NCBI GenBank assembly: GCA_903837285.1
Contig: CAILUD010000171.1
Coordinates: 1 to 64,000, forward strand
DNA: 64,000 nucleotides
From: an uncultured Bacteroidota bacterium
GTDB lineage: Bacteria; Bacteroidota; Bacteroidia; Bacteroidales; GWA2-32-17
Reading direction: 5' to 3'
The stretch's first letter is position 1, and each line of letters starts with the position of its first letter. Below the pieces are notes generated by a model, which had not been told where the DNA came from, did not search any database, and saw only the letters and a program-made list of their open reading frames with translations. Below, one piece after another: positions 53,374 to 62,259 of the stretch. The position numbers were made by a program, and so were the translations under genes.

Positions 53374-54455
53374 TGTTAAAAGAAAAAGTTTTAATTTGCC
53401 TTAGCGGAGGAATTGATAGTTCTCTGGCAGCTTTATTTCTAAAAGAAGAAGGGTATGATTTAATTGGTGTAACATTTCGCACATGGGATTATATTTCTGA
53501 AGGTTGTTGGGAAAAACAAAAAGGTTGTTGTAGTATCGATTCAATAATGGAAGCAAAGAATTTTGCCAAAAAAATTGGAATCCCACATCATGTGCTCGAT
53601 TTGCGCGAACATTTTAAAAATACTGTAATTTCTGAATTTGTAAGCGAATACTTAGTTGGTCGAACTCCAAATCCTTGTGTTAGATGTAATGCCGAAACCA
53701 AGTGGGGCGAAGTAATTAAACTTGCCGATGATTTAGGATGTAAATACGTTTCTACTGGGCATTATGCTCAAGTTAGAAAAGAAAATGACAGATATGTTTT
53801 AAGTCGTGGTGCCGATGAGTCCAAAGATCAGAGTTATTTTTTATGGATGCTTACTCAGGAAAATCTAGCACGAACAATTTTTCCATTGGGTAAATGGATT
53901 AAATCTGATATAAAAAAACAAGCAGCATCCAGAGGTTTGGTGAAATTAGCAGAAAAACGAGAGAGTCAGGAAATATGCTTTATTCCCGAAAATAATTATC
54001 GCGATTTTTTAAAAGAACAGGTTCCTGATATTGATAAAAATATTGGTGAAGGTAATTTTATTTCAACTGAGGGAAAGATTTTAGGTAAGCATAAAGGTTT
54101 TCCGTACTATACAATTGGTCAGCGAAAAGGACTTGGAATAGCGCTTGGCGAACCACGTTTTGTAGTAGCAATTAACCCCCTAAAAAATGAAATAATTTTA
54201 GGTAGTTATGAAGATTTAGTTAGTCATAATTTAAGTATTAGCAAAATTAACTTAATTAAATATTCAGAAATAAAAGCCAATCAAAAAGTAGAAATAAAAA
54301 TAAGATTTAGAACACCGCCAATAGCTGCAAGCCTTTTGCCAGAAGGTGATTTCATAGTAATAACTACACAAGAATCGATGCATGCAGTAGCACCCGGACA
54401 GTCTGCAGTTTTTTACGAAGGAAATGATGTTGTAGGTGGTGGAATTATTATGTAA
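53373..54455 (+). CDS. mnmA: tRNA-specific 2-thiouridylase
   Basis: MnmA activates U34 of tRNA-Lys, -Glu and -Gln with ATP and inserts sulfur. The PP-loop is CLSGGIDSSLAALFL. The two catalytic cysteines lie in NPCVRCNAETKWG and SQEICFIP. STGHYAQV, DESKDQSYFLWML, GQRKGLGIALGEPRFVV and the C-terminal barrel ending VVGGGIIM are typical. At 360 residues the length is normal. Its product is the substrate of MnmH encoded at 32183-33217. It is translationally coupled to the MORN gene upstream, probably by chance. Confidence 0.96.
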   Translation: MLKEKVLICLSGGIDSSLAALFLKEEGYDLIGVTFRTWDYISEGCWEKQKGCCSIDSIMEAKNFAKKIGIPHHVLDLREHFKNTVISEFVSEYLVGRTPNPCVRCNAETKWGEVIKLADDLGCKYVSTGHYAQVRKENDRYVLSRGADESKDQSYFLWMLTQENLARTIFPLGKWIKSDIKKQAASRGLVKLAEKRESQEICFIPENNYRDFLKEQVPDIDKNIGEGNFISTEGKILGKHKGFPYYTIGQRKGLGIALGEPRFVVAINPLKNEIILGSYEDLVSHNLSISKINLIKYSEIKANQKVEIKIRFRTPPIAASLLPEGDFIVITTQESMHAVAPGQSAVFYEGNDVVGGGIIM

Positions 54456-54479
54456 ATTTGTATTTACTTGGTACAAATT

Positions 54480-55190
54480 ATGGCTTTTAGACAAACATCT
54501 GTTTTTTTGATTATTATAATTGTATTTTTTTTAGGTTGTAAAAAAGAAAATACTACTAAGGAAATTGATTTTCATTATTCGTATTTTCCGTTAACTAAAG
54601 GTTTGCAACGAATTTATCTGGTTAATGACAGAATAATAGATAAAGATATTAATATTGATACCACAATTACTTATGAATTAAAAGAAGTGGTTGATTCTTT
54701 TTATTATGATATTGCTGGTGAGCCAGCCTGGAGGTTAGTAAGATATAGAAGAGCTGATTCAACTCAACAATGGTTATTAATTGACGTTTGGGAAAACCAG
54801 ATTGTAAATAAGCAGGCATTTACAATAGAAGAAAATCAAAGATTTGTTAAAGTTATTTTTCCACCAAAAACAGGTACAACATGGAATGGAAACGCTTATA
54901 ATACTTTAACGCCAAAAACTTTTACTATTTCAGATATAGATAAAAAAATAGAAATTAATAATTTGTTATTCGATTCGGTATTAATAGTTTATCAGGATAA
55001 AAGCGAAACTATGATAAATAAATATCATAGTTTTGAGCAATATGCAGTTAATGTTGGGTTAATTAACAAAACAATTATTTCTATAGAATATGCTCTAATT
55101 ATTCCAGGAGTACCTATAGAGCAAAGAATATCTCGTGGCAGGTTATATTACCAGACAATAATATCAACCCAATTAAATAATGCAAAATGA
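54480..55190 (+). CDS. Unknown lipoprotein, first of a tandem paralogous pair
   Basis: The start is the ATG at 54480; an in-frame TTG at 54468 adds four residues. The lipobox is IVFFLGC-KKENTT. I know no family. Features shared with the next gene are YFPL-KGL at the mature N-terminus, VKVIFPPK with TWNGNAYN in the middle, EQYAVNVGLINKT and the C-terminal RISRGRLYYQTIIS. It lies between mnmA and its paralogue and overlaps the paralogue by four bases (ATGA). Confidence 0.75.
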   Translation: MAFRQTSVFLIIIIVFFLGCKKENTTKEIDFHYSYFPLTKGLQRIYLVNDRIIDKDINIDTTITYELKEVVDSFYYDIAGEPAWRLVRYRRADSTQQWLLIDVWENQIVNKQAFTIEENQRFVKVIFPPKTGTTWNGNAYNTLTPKTFTISDIDKKIEINNLLFDSVLIVYQDKSETMINKYHSFEQYAVNVGLINKTIISIEYALIIPGVPIEQRISRGRLYYQTIISTQLNNAK

Positions 55191-55879
55191 AAAAAATACT
55201 TTATTTTGCCATATTGTTTTTTGTGATTTGTTATAGTTGCCGAAAAGGGACCGAAAAGACTATTGAAATTAGCTATGAATACTTTCCTTTAAGAGCAGGT
55301 TTGGAAAGAGTTTATAAGGTTACGGAGATTAATATTGATGCAGCAATCAATAAATATGATACTTCAAATTATTATTTAAAAGAAAAAATTTGTTCTGAAT
55401 ATATTGATAATTCAGGTAACAAAGCGTGGACATTGGAAAGGTATATTAAAAATGATACTATACCTTCATGGGAGATTAGCGATTTATGGGTAGCCCAAAT
55501 TAGAAACAATCAAGCTCAGCAGGTTGAAGAAAATCTGCGAATTGTTAAAATTGTTTTTCCTCCAAATAAATTTGAAATATGGAATGGAAATGCATTTAAT
55601 TTTTTAGAACCTAAATATTTTGAGATTAAAAGTATTAATGAATCTATAGTTTTAAATGGAAAAAATTATACTCCTGTATTAACTGTTATTGAAGAAGATG
55701 ATTATAGTTATATTCATAAAAATTATGAAGTAGAACAATATGCTAAAGAAATAGGATTAATAAACAGAACAGAAATAAGCATATTAGATAAATCAACAGT
55801 AATTGATATTACTAAACCAATTGAACTAAGAATTTCGGTTGGACGATTATATTACCAAACATTAATTTCAAATAATTAA
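55187..55879 (+). CDS. Unknown lipoprotein, second of a tandem paralogous pair
   Basis: The lipobox is FFVICYSC-RKGTEK. It aligns along its length with the gene upstream: YFPLRAGLERVYKV, VKIVFPPN, IWNGNAFNFLEPKYFEI, EQYAKEIGLINRTEIS and RISVGRLYYQTLIS. Identity is moderate, so the duplication is old. It ends ten bases before the subtilase gene, so the three may share a transcript. Role unknown; both look like surface lipoproteins with a mostly beta fold. Confidence 0.75.
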   Translation: MKKILYFAILFFVICYSCRKGTEKTIEISYEYFPLRAGLERVYKVTEINIDAAINKYDTSNYYLKEKICSEYIDNSGNKAWTLERYIKNDTIPSWEISDLWVAQIRNNQAQQVEENLRIVKIVFPPNKFEIWNGNAFNFLEPKYFEIKSINESIVLNGKNYTPVLTVIEEDDYSYIHKNYEVEQYAKEIGLINRTEISILDKSTVIDITKPIELRISVGRLYYQTLISNN

Positions 55880-55889
55880 AAATATTAAA

Positions 55890-57527
55890 ATGAAAATAAT
55901 ACTTTTTGCAACTTTAGTTTTAATTTCTATAATTGGTTTTTCTCAAAAGAAACCTGGAGTGTACTGGATACAATTTACAGATAAATCTAATTCTGGTTTT
56001 TCTATTTCAAATCCTAATCAGTTTTTATCACAACGTGCACTTGATAGAAGAACACGACAAAATATTTCTGTTAATTCTGCCGATCTTCCCGTTAGTCAGT
56101 ACTATGTTGATAGTATGTCGCACCTTGGTTTAGAAGTTTTTAATACTTCAAAATGGTTAAACGGAGTGTTAGTAAGGTTGTCAGATACAACTGTGTTAAA
56201 TACTTTGTCAGGAATTTCATTTGTGCAGTCATATAAATATGTAAGACCAGTATTTGCAAAGAATGTAACTTCTACAAAAATGGAAACAGAAACACTTTCC
56301 GATTATTTCAGCTATGGTTCTGGCAATAAACAAATAACAATGTTAAATGGTAATGTGTTACATAACCTAGGTTTTAAAGGCGAAGGAATGTTAATCGCAA
56401 TTATTGATGCAGGTTTTTTGGCTACAAACACAGCACATGCATTTGACTCACTCTTTAATAATAATAGAATAGTTTCAACAAGGAATTTTGTTATAGGAAA
56501 TTTTAATAATTCAGTTTATGAATCGCATACGCATGGAACAAGTGTTTTATCTACTATTGCAAGTATAATTCCTGGTTCTTTTGTTGGAACAGCGCCACGT
56601 GCTAATTTTACACTTTTATTAAGTGAAGAAGGTGCCACAGAATATATTTACGAAGAATATAACTGGGTATGTGCTGCCGAATATGCAGATAGTTTGGGAG
56701 CGGATATCATAAGTTCAAGTTTAGGTTATAACTTATTTAATGATGCTACGATGGATCATACTTGGGCTGAACTAACCGGTGATGTCTCTGTTGCAAGTAA
56801 AGCTGCTACAATTGCATCTGGAAAAGGAATGGTTGTAGTTGTAAGCGCTGGTAATTCTGGAAGTCAACCGTGGCATAAAATAGGGTTCCCTGCAGATGCA
56901 GATAGTATTTTAACTGTTGGAGCTGTCGATTCTTTAAGGCTACCAGCATCTTTTACCTCTGTTGGCCCTACTGCCGATGGAAGAGTAAAACCTGATGTTG
57001 CAGCAATGGGTAAATCAACAACTGTTGTTGATGGAAGCGGAAATGTAGTTCAGGGAAATGGAACTTCTTTCTCCTGTCCTATTATTGCCGGAATGTGTGC
57101 TTGTTTATGGCAGGCTCACCCAACTGCTACAAGTATGCAAATTAGAGATGCTGTTATAAAAAGTGCTTCAAGATATTCATCTCCAGATACACTAATGGGA
57201 TATGGAATTCCTAATTTTGAAGTTGCTAATGCTATATTAAGTAATGTACCCATTGTTGATATTAAAACAGATCAGATTAAAAATGTGTATCCAGTTCCAT
57301 TTACTTCTGATATTTATATTGAATATTATTCTGTTAAAAATAATGAAATTGAAATAGAATTGACCGATATGTTAGGTAATATAGTAGTTAAAACTTCATC
57401 TAAATTAATACTGAATAGTTTAAATACTATAAATTTAACAAATTTAAAAATGGTTGTGTCTGGTTCTTATGTTTTAAAAATTAAAACAGAAACTGATACT
57501 TTCAAAAGAATGATAGTGAAAAAATAA
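55890..57527 (+). CDS. S8 (subtilisin-like) serine protease with C-terminal sorting domain
   Basis: A signal peptide (about 1-19) and a short propeptide precede the catalytic domain. The triad is Asp173 (AIIDAGFL), His215 (ESHTHGTSVL) and Ser393 (GNGTSFSCPIIAG); the oxyanion Asn322 is in VSAGNSGSQ. The last ~80 residues (VYPVPFTSDIYIEYYSVK, IELTDMLGNIVVKTS, VSGSYVLKIKTETDTFKRM) are a type A sorting domain, so the protease is secreted or surface-bound through the T9SS. It ends one base before xseA. Confidence 0.93.
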   Translation: MKIILFATLVLISIIGFSQKKPGVYWIQFTDKSNSGFSISNPNQFLSQRALDRRTRQNISVNSADLPVSQYYVDSMSHLGLEVFNTSKWLNGVLVRLSDTTVLNTLSGISFVQSYKYVRPVFAKNVTSTKMETETLSDYFSYGSGNKQITMLNGNVLHNLGFKGEGMLIAIIDAGFLATNTAHAFDSLFNNNRIVSTRNFVIGNFNNSVYESHTHGTSVLSTIASIIPGSFVGTAPRANFTLLLSEEGATEYIYEEYNWVCAAEYADSLGADIISSSLGYNLFNDATMDHTWAELTGDVSVASKAATIASGKGMVVVVSAGNSGSQPWHKIGFPADADSILTVGAVDSLRLPASFTSVGPTADGRVKPDVAAMGKSTTVVDGSGNVVQGNGTSFSCPIIAGMCACLWQAHPTATSMQIRDAVIKSASRYSSPDTLMGYGIPNFEVANAILSNVPIVDIKTDQIKNVYPVPFTSDIYIEYYSVKNNEIEIELTDMLGNIVVKTSSKLILNSLNTINLTNLKMVVSGSYVLKIKTETDTFKRMIVKK

Positions 57528-57528
57528 T

Positions 57529-58899
57529 ATGGCTCACGAATTTATTTCATTGTCGCAGCTAAATGGCATTGTTAAAGAGGTTTTAAAAGATAATCTTGTT
57601 AAAACATATTGGATTGTTGCCGAAATAAGTGAAATACGTCAGAATTATTCTGGTCATTGTTATATGGAATTTATTCAAAAAGATGAAGACTCAGATAATC
57701 TTGTAGCAAAAGCCAAAGCTAATATATGGGCAAATACATACAGACTTATTAAACCTTATTTTGAGACTTCAACAAATAGCACATTAGCACAGGGGATGAA
57801 AATTCTTGTTAATGTTTCGGTAGAATTTCATGAGTTATATGGATTAAGTTTAACTGTTCATGATATTGATCCTGCATATACTGTTGGTGATATGGAACAG
57901 AAACGAACATTAACAATTCAAAAGCTTGTTGCAGATGGAGTGTTTGAAATGAACAAAGAGCTAGAGATGCCTGTGGTTCCTCAACGAATTGCAATTATTT
58001 CTTCAAATACTGCTGCTGGTTATGATGATTTTATTTCGCAGTTGACTAATAACGAGTTTGGTTTTGTTTTTTATCCTTGTTTGTTTCAAGCCTATATGCA
58101 AGGTGAAGCTGCTGAGAATTCAATTTTATCTGCAATAGATAGGATTCATAACAATATAGAAAATTTTGATATTGTTGTAATTATTCGTGGGGGGGGAAGT
58201 CGTGCAGAATTAAGTTGTTTTGATAGTTATAATTTAGCTTCTAATATTTGTCAGTTCCCGCTTCCTGTAATTGCTGGTATTGGGCATGAGCGCGATCAGA
58301 GCGTTGTTGATATGGTTGCAAATACTCGTGTTAAAACTCCAACCGCTGCTGCAGCATTTTTAATTGATAAACTTTCAGAATTTGCTAACGAGGTATATTC
58401 AATGTCTGAGCAAATTATTAGTGAAGCTCAGAATATTATTGATAACAAAGAGCATGAAATTGAGTTAATTTCTGAAAGATTGACTTATTTTTCAAATAAT
58501 TTGGTTCACGAAAAAAAGGAAATGCTTTTTAGATCGGGTTATAATGTTGCAATCGCTAGTTCAAGAAAATTTTCATTAGCAAATTCTGAAATAACTGAAA
58601 TTGAAAACAGGGTTAGTTATTCGTGGTCGGATATGTTAAAAAATCTGAAACGACAAATTAAAATCGACCAAGATAAATTATCATTGTCGTTAAAATCTTT
58701 GCTTCATAACCAAAATGTTATTGTTGATTCAACTCAAAGACTGTTAAATCAATGCGAACCTGTTACGATTTTAAAAAAGGGATTTTCAATAACCACTTTA
58801 AATGGTAAACAAATAAAAAACATTGAAAATATTAAAGAAGGTACACAAATAGAAACTGAATTTATTAACGGAAAAATTTCTAGTATTGTAAATAAATGA
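57529..58899 (+). CDS. xseA: Exodeoxyribonuclease VII large subunit
   Basis: XseA, with XseB, degrades single-stranded DNA. The N-terminal OB-fold (about 1-110: YWIVAEISEIRQNYSGHCYM) is followed by the catalytic region with PQRIAIISSNTAAGYDDF, VVIIRGGGSRAELSCFD and AGIGHERDQSVVDMVANTRV-type motifs including KTPTAAAAFL. A coiled coil and the C-terminal KKGFSITTLNGKQI follow. A run of eight G (58189-58196) encodes the conserved RGGGS motif. The length of 456 residues is normal. xseB follows after seven bases. Confidence 0.95.
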   Translation: MAHEFISLSQLNGIVKEVLKDNLVKTYWIVAEISEIRQNYSGHCYMEFIQKDEDSDNLVAKAKANIWANTYRLIKPYFETSTNSTLAQGMKILVNVSVEFHELYGLSLTVHDIDPAYTVGDMEQKRTLTIQKLVADGVFEMNKELEMPVVPQRIAIISSNTAAGYDDFISQLTNNEFGFVFYPCLFQAYMQGEAAENSILSAIDRIHNNIENFDIVVIIRGGGSRAELSCFDSYNLASNICQFPLPVIAGIGHERDQSVVDMVANTRVKTPTAAAAFLIDKLSEFANEVYSMSEQIISEAQNIIDNKEHEIELISERLTYFSNNLVHEKKEMLFRSGYNVAIASSRKFSLANSEITEIENRVSYSWSDMLKNLKRQIKIDQDKLSLSLKSLLHNQNVIVDSTQRLLNQCEPVTILKKGFSITTLNGKQIKNIENIKEGTQIETEFINGKISSIVNK

Positions 58900-58906
58900 A
58901 TTTAAA

Positions 58907-59113
58907 ATGGCAAAACAAGAATTAACATATAATAAGGCATATGCCGAACTCGAAAAAATTGTTTCGAGTATTGAAAACGAAGAAATAGAGATTGATAATC
59001 TTGCAAAACAGGTTAAACGAGCAGCCGAATTATTATCTTTTTGTAAAGAAAAATTGCATAATAGTGAAGCCGAAATTTCAAAAATAATGAAAGAAATGGG
59101 TGGTGCTAACTAA
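58907..59113 (+). CDS. xseB: Exodeoxyribonuclease VII small subunit
   Basis: The 68-residue helical protein has the XseB pattern: LTYNKAYAELEKIVSSIENE, EIEIDNLAKQVKRAAELLSF and CKEKLHNSEAEISKIM. It wraps the XseA coiled coil in the enzyme complex. It lies seven bases after xseA in the same operon and is followed by a two-way hairpin. Confidence 0.94.
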   Translation: MAKQELTYNKAYAELEKIVSSIENEEIEIDNLAKQVKRAAELLSFCKEKLHNSEAEISKIMKEMGGAN

Positions 59114-59115
59114 TA

Positions 59116-59164
59116 GTCACACTGAGGCACTCGAAGTGTGACGTCCATCCTTCGAGTGCCTCAG
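59116..59164. repeat. Two competing hairpins after xseB
   Basis: CTGAGGCACTCGAAG (59122-59136) is a perfect inverted match to 59150-59164, while GTCACACT (59116-59123) pairs perfectly with AGTGTGAC (59135-59142). Only one fold can form at a time. The GTCAC-CTGAG...TCGAAG frame is shared with 17698-17742. Downstream T content is low, so termination is uncertain. Confidence 0.8.
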
Positions 59165-59189
59165 GATGACTTTTGATGAAAATTCATAA

Positions 59190-61049
59190 ATGGCAAAGCG
59201 AATCCCATATATTTTTCTTAAACAATTTTTGTTCTGGATGTTGTTATTCCAGTTGTTAAGAATTGTATTTTTGCTATATAATTATAATGAGCTTTTTAAT
59301 TCAAATTTTCTAGAAATATTAAAAGTATTCTGGTATAGCTTAATTCTCGATACATCAACTGCTTGTTATTTGTTAGGAGTTCCTTTTGTAATAATCCTTT
59401 TTCAGTCGTTAATAAAATGGAAAGGTTTTTATATAATAAATTTGTGGTTTTCTTATTTTCTTATTTTAGTAGCAGTTATAATATCTGTTGGAGAGTTGCC
59501 ATTATATCGCGAATGGCATGTTAAACTCAATTTTAAAGCAATATCTTATTGGGCACAACCATCCGAAGTATTTCATTCTGCAAAATGGTCGGAACTTATT
59601 TTTGGAACAATTGGTATAGTTGTATTTACAGGTTTTTTAATTTATTTATACCGCAAATATTTTCATGTTAGATTTATACTTGATAAGCGAAATTTCTTAG
59701 TTTCTTTTTTGTTTTTAATTACAGTGCCTGTATTAATTGTTTTAGGTATTAGAGGCGGATACCAGCCTATTCCAGTGCATCAAACTGATGTGTATTTTTC
59801 TAAAAATAATTTTTTAAATCTTGCTGCTGTAAATTCACAGTGGAATGTTATGGCAAGTGTTACTAAAAACATGCGCTATAAAAATACTAATCCATTTGTG
59901 TTCTATAAACTTTCAGAAGCAAAAAAAACTGTCGATTCGCTATACTCTGTCGAAAAAGATACTACTCAGATTATTTTAACAACAAAGCGCCCAAATGTTG
60001 TATTAATTTTATTGGAGAGTTTTTCTGGTGATTTAATCCATTCTATTGGAGGATACGATAGCATAACTCCCAATTTTGATAAAATGGTTTCTGATGGTGT
60101 TATTTTTTCCAGAATGTATGGAAGTGGCTCATTAAGCGATCAGGGAATAGCTGCAGTTCTTTGTGGATATCCTGCATTGTCTAATGTTATAATGGTAAAC
60201 CAGCTCGATAAATATGTGAAATTGCCTTGTGTCGCTTTAGATATACAACAGCAAGGTTATCATACTTCTTTTATGTTTGGCGGACAATTAAGCTATGGTA
60301 ATATAAAAGGTTTAATTTATTATAATAAGTTTAATGATATTACTGAAGGGAAAGATTTTCCTTCTAATATACCGCAGGGGCGATTGGGAGCACATGATGA
60401 ATTTCTGTTTGATGAATGGCTAAAAAAAATAAATAAATATCCACAACCATTTTTTGCAGCAGCATTTACGCTTTCAAGTCATAATCCATACGACCAGCCT
60501 TTTCCTGAAGTTTTTAACTGGGGTGGCGATTCTAAAGGATTTATTAATTCTGCATATTATACCGATAGTTGTTTGGGCGATTTTTTTGCAAAAGCAAAAA
60601 AGCAATCATGGTATAACAATACACTTTTTATTTTGGTTGCCGATCATAGTCATAATTCACCGCGAAACTGGATGATTTATTCTCCCGAATATCGCCATAT
60701 TCCTATGTTGTTATATGGAAATGTTCTGATTCCCGAAATGAAAGGCAAAAGAATGGAAATGCCATGTTCGCAAACCGATTTAGCTGCAACACTACTATCT
60801 CAACTTGGTTTAAAACACGATAAATACCATTGGAGTAAAAATCTTTTTAATCCTTACTCAAAACCATTTTCGTATTATGCATTCGATGGTGGATTAGGTT
60901 GGGTGGAAACTGATAATTTCTTTGTTTTTGATGAAGGTCAGAATACTTATTATTCTGCAAAATACAATTCTAAAGAAGATAGTGCCAGAATTAATCATAA
61001 TGGTAAATCTTATATCGAAATGCTTTTTCAGGAGTATTTAGAGTATTAA
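59190..61049 (+). CDS. LTA-synthase-family membrane protein (alkaline phosphatase/sulfatase fold)
   Basis: About five membrane helices (to about 185) lead into an extracytoplasmic sulfatase-fold domain. Metal and catalytic features are VVLILLESFSGD (Glu276), FTLSSHNPY (His431) and VADHSHNS (Asp485, His486). Where family members usually have a Thr nucleophile (an RTD-G phrase before the GYPA motif), this one has GSLSDQGIAAVLCGYPA, with Ser316 in that place. Relatives transfer phosphoglycerol or phosphoethanolamine from lipids to envelope polymers. The substrate here is unknown. At 619 residues the length is normal. Confidence 0.88.
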   Translation: MAKRIPYIFLKQFLFWMLLFQLLRIVFLLYNYNELFNSNFLEILKVFWYSLILDTSTACYLLGVPFVIILFQSLIKWKGFYIINLWFSYFLILVAVIISVGELPLYREWHVKLNFKAISYWAQPSEVFHSAKWSELIFGTIGIVVFTGFLIYLYRKYFHVRFILDKRNFLVSFLFLITVPVLIVLGIRGGYQPIPVHQTDVYFSKNNFLNLAAVNSQWNVMASVTKNMRYKNTNPFVFYKLSEAKKTVDSLYSVEKDTTQIILTTKRPNVVLILLESFSGDLIHSIGGYDSITPNFDKMVSDGVIFSRMYGSGSLSDQGIAAVLCGYPALSNVIMVNQLDKYVKLPCVALDIQQQGYHTSFMFGGQLSYGNIKGLIYYNKFNDITEGKDFPSNIPQGRLGAHDEFLFDEWLKKINKYPQPFFAAAFTLSSHNPYDQPFPEVFNWGGDSKGFINSAYYTDSCLGDFFAKAKKQSWYNNTLFILVADHSHNSPRNWMIYSPEYRHIPMLLYGNVLIPEMKGKRMEMPCSQTDLAATLLSQLGLKHDKYHWSKNLFNPYSKPFSYYAFDGGLGWVETDNFFVFDEGQNTYYSAKYNSKEDSARINHNGKSYIEMLFQEYLEY

Positions 61050-61103
61050 CATTTTTAAACTTAAGTCTATCTAAGTACTTTAATCACTTTAAGTAGTTTT
61101 TAA

Positions 61104-61111
61104 TACCTTTG
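61104..61111 (+). promoter_or_regulatory. Putative -7 box of the tgt operon
   Basis: TACCTTTG matches TAnnTTTG and lies 17 nt before the tgt ATG. The -33 region is T-rich but lacks an exact TTTG. Confidence 0.5.
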
Positions 61112-61128
61112 CCCAACATTTATAAAAC

Positions 61129-62259
61129 ATGGATTTTAAAATTCTTTTAAGCGATAATAATTCAAAAGCCAGAACTGGTGTTGTTAATACAGGACATGGA
61201 GAAATTCAGACTCCTATATTTATGCCTGTAGGCACAGTTGGTAGTGTGAAAACAGTTCATCAAAATACTTTAGAAGACGATATTAAAGCTCAGATAATTC
61301 TTGGAAATACTTATCATCTTTATTTACGTCCAGGATTAGAAGTTATTGAGAAGGCGGGTGGTTTGCATAAATTTATGAATTGGAAAAAGCCAATTCTGAC
61401 GGATAGTGGAGGTTATCAGGTTTTTTCATTAGCGGCAAGAAGAAAACTTACAGATGAAGGTGCCAAGTTTCAATCGCATATTGATGGCTCGAGACACATG
61501 TTTACTCCAGAAAATGTTGTTGATACTCAAAGAATCATTGGAAGCGATATTATGATGGCTTTGGATGAGTGTACACCTTACCCATGCGAGTATGAATATG
61601 CAAGAAAAAGTTTGGATTTAACTCATCGTTGGCTCGATCGTGGATTTGATCATTATAAAAATACAGAATCTAAATACGGTTATAATCAAACTTTTTTCCC
61701 GATAGTGCAAGGAAGTGTTTATGCTGATTTAAGAAAAAAGTCTGCAGAAAAAATTGCTTCGAAAGGGGCAGATGGAAACGCAATTGGTGGTTTATCAGTT
61801 GGCGAACCTGCCGAGATGATGTACGAAATGATTGAGGTTGTGAATGAAATTCTGCCGTTAGATAAACCCAGATATTTAATGGGTGTTGGAACACCTGCAA
61901 ATATTCTTGAAGGAATTTCGCGAGGAATAGATATGTTTGATTGCGTAATGCCAACTCGTAATGGCCGAAACGGAATGCTTTTTACATCGCAAGGCATTAT
62001 CAATATAAAAAATGAAAAGTGGAAATTTGATTTTTCTGCAATAGATAATAATGGAACTTCATTTGTTGATAGTTGTTATTCAAGAGCGTATTTACGTCAC
62101 CTTTTTATTAGCGGCGAAATGTTAGGACCTCAGATTGCAAGTATTCATAATTTAAGTTTTTATCTTTGGCTTGTAAACGAATCTCGTAACAAAATTACAG
62201 ATGGAACGTTTTCTGCCTGGAAAAATGAAATGGTAAAACATGTATCGCAACGATTATGA
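61129..62259 (+). CDS. tgt: tRNA-guanine (queuine) transglycosylase
   Basis: Tgt exchanges G34 for the queuosine precursor preQ1 in tRNA-Asp, -Asn, -His and -Tyr. The active-site regions are intact: TDSGGYQVFSLAARRKL, GGLSVGEPAEMMYEM, RYLMGVGTPANILEGISRG and FDCVMPTRNGRNG (nucleophile Asp). The usual zinc motif CxCxxC ahead of YSRAYLRHL is absent: those positions read Gly, Ser and Asp in NGTSFVDSCYSRAYL, and only the His of SIHNLSFYLW remains. At 376 residues the length is normal. It overlaps the permease gene by four bases. Confidence 0.95.
   Translation: MDFKILLSDNNSKARTGVVNTGHGEIQTPIFMPVGTVGSVKTVHQNTLEDDIKAQIILGNTYHLYLRPGLEVIEKAGGLHKFMNWKKPILTDSGGYQVFSLAARRKLTDEGAKFQSHIDGSRHMFTPENVVDTQRIIGSDIMMALDECTPYPCEYEYARKSLDLTHRWLDRGFDHYKNTESKYGYNQTFFPIVQGSVYADLRKKSAEKIASKGADGNAIGGLSVGEPAEMMYEMIEVVNEILPLDKPRYLMGVGTPANILEGISRGIDMFDCVMPTRNGRNGMLFTSQGIINIKNEKWKFDFSAIDNNGTSFVDSCYSRAYLRHLFISGEMLGPQIASIHNLSFYLWLVNESRNKITDGTFSAWKNEMVKHVSQRL

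Noticed and set aside
58189-58196. Run of eight G in xseA as a phase-variation tract
   Set aside because: The run encodes the conserved RGGGS motif of XseA, so it is explained by function; an intact frame is read through it.
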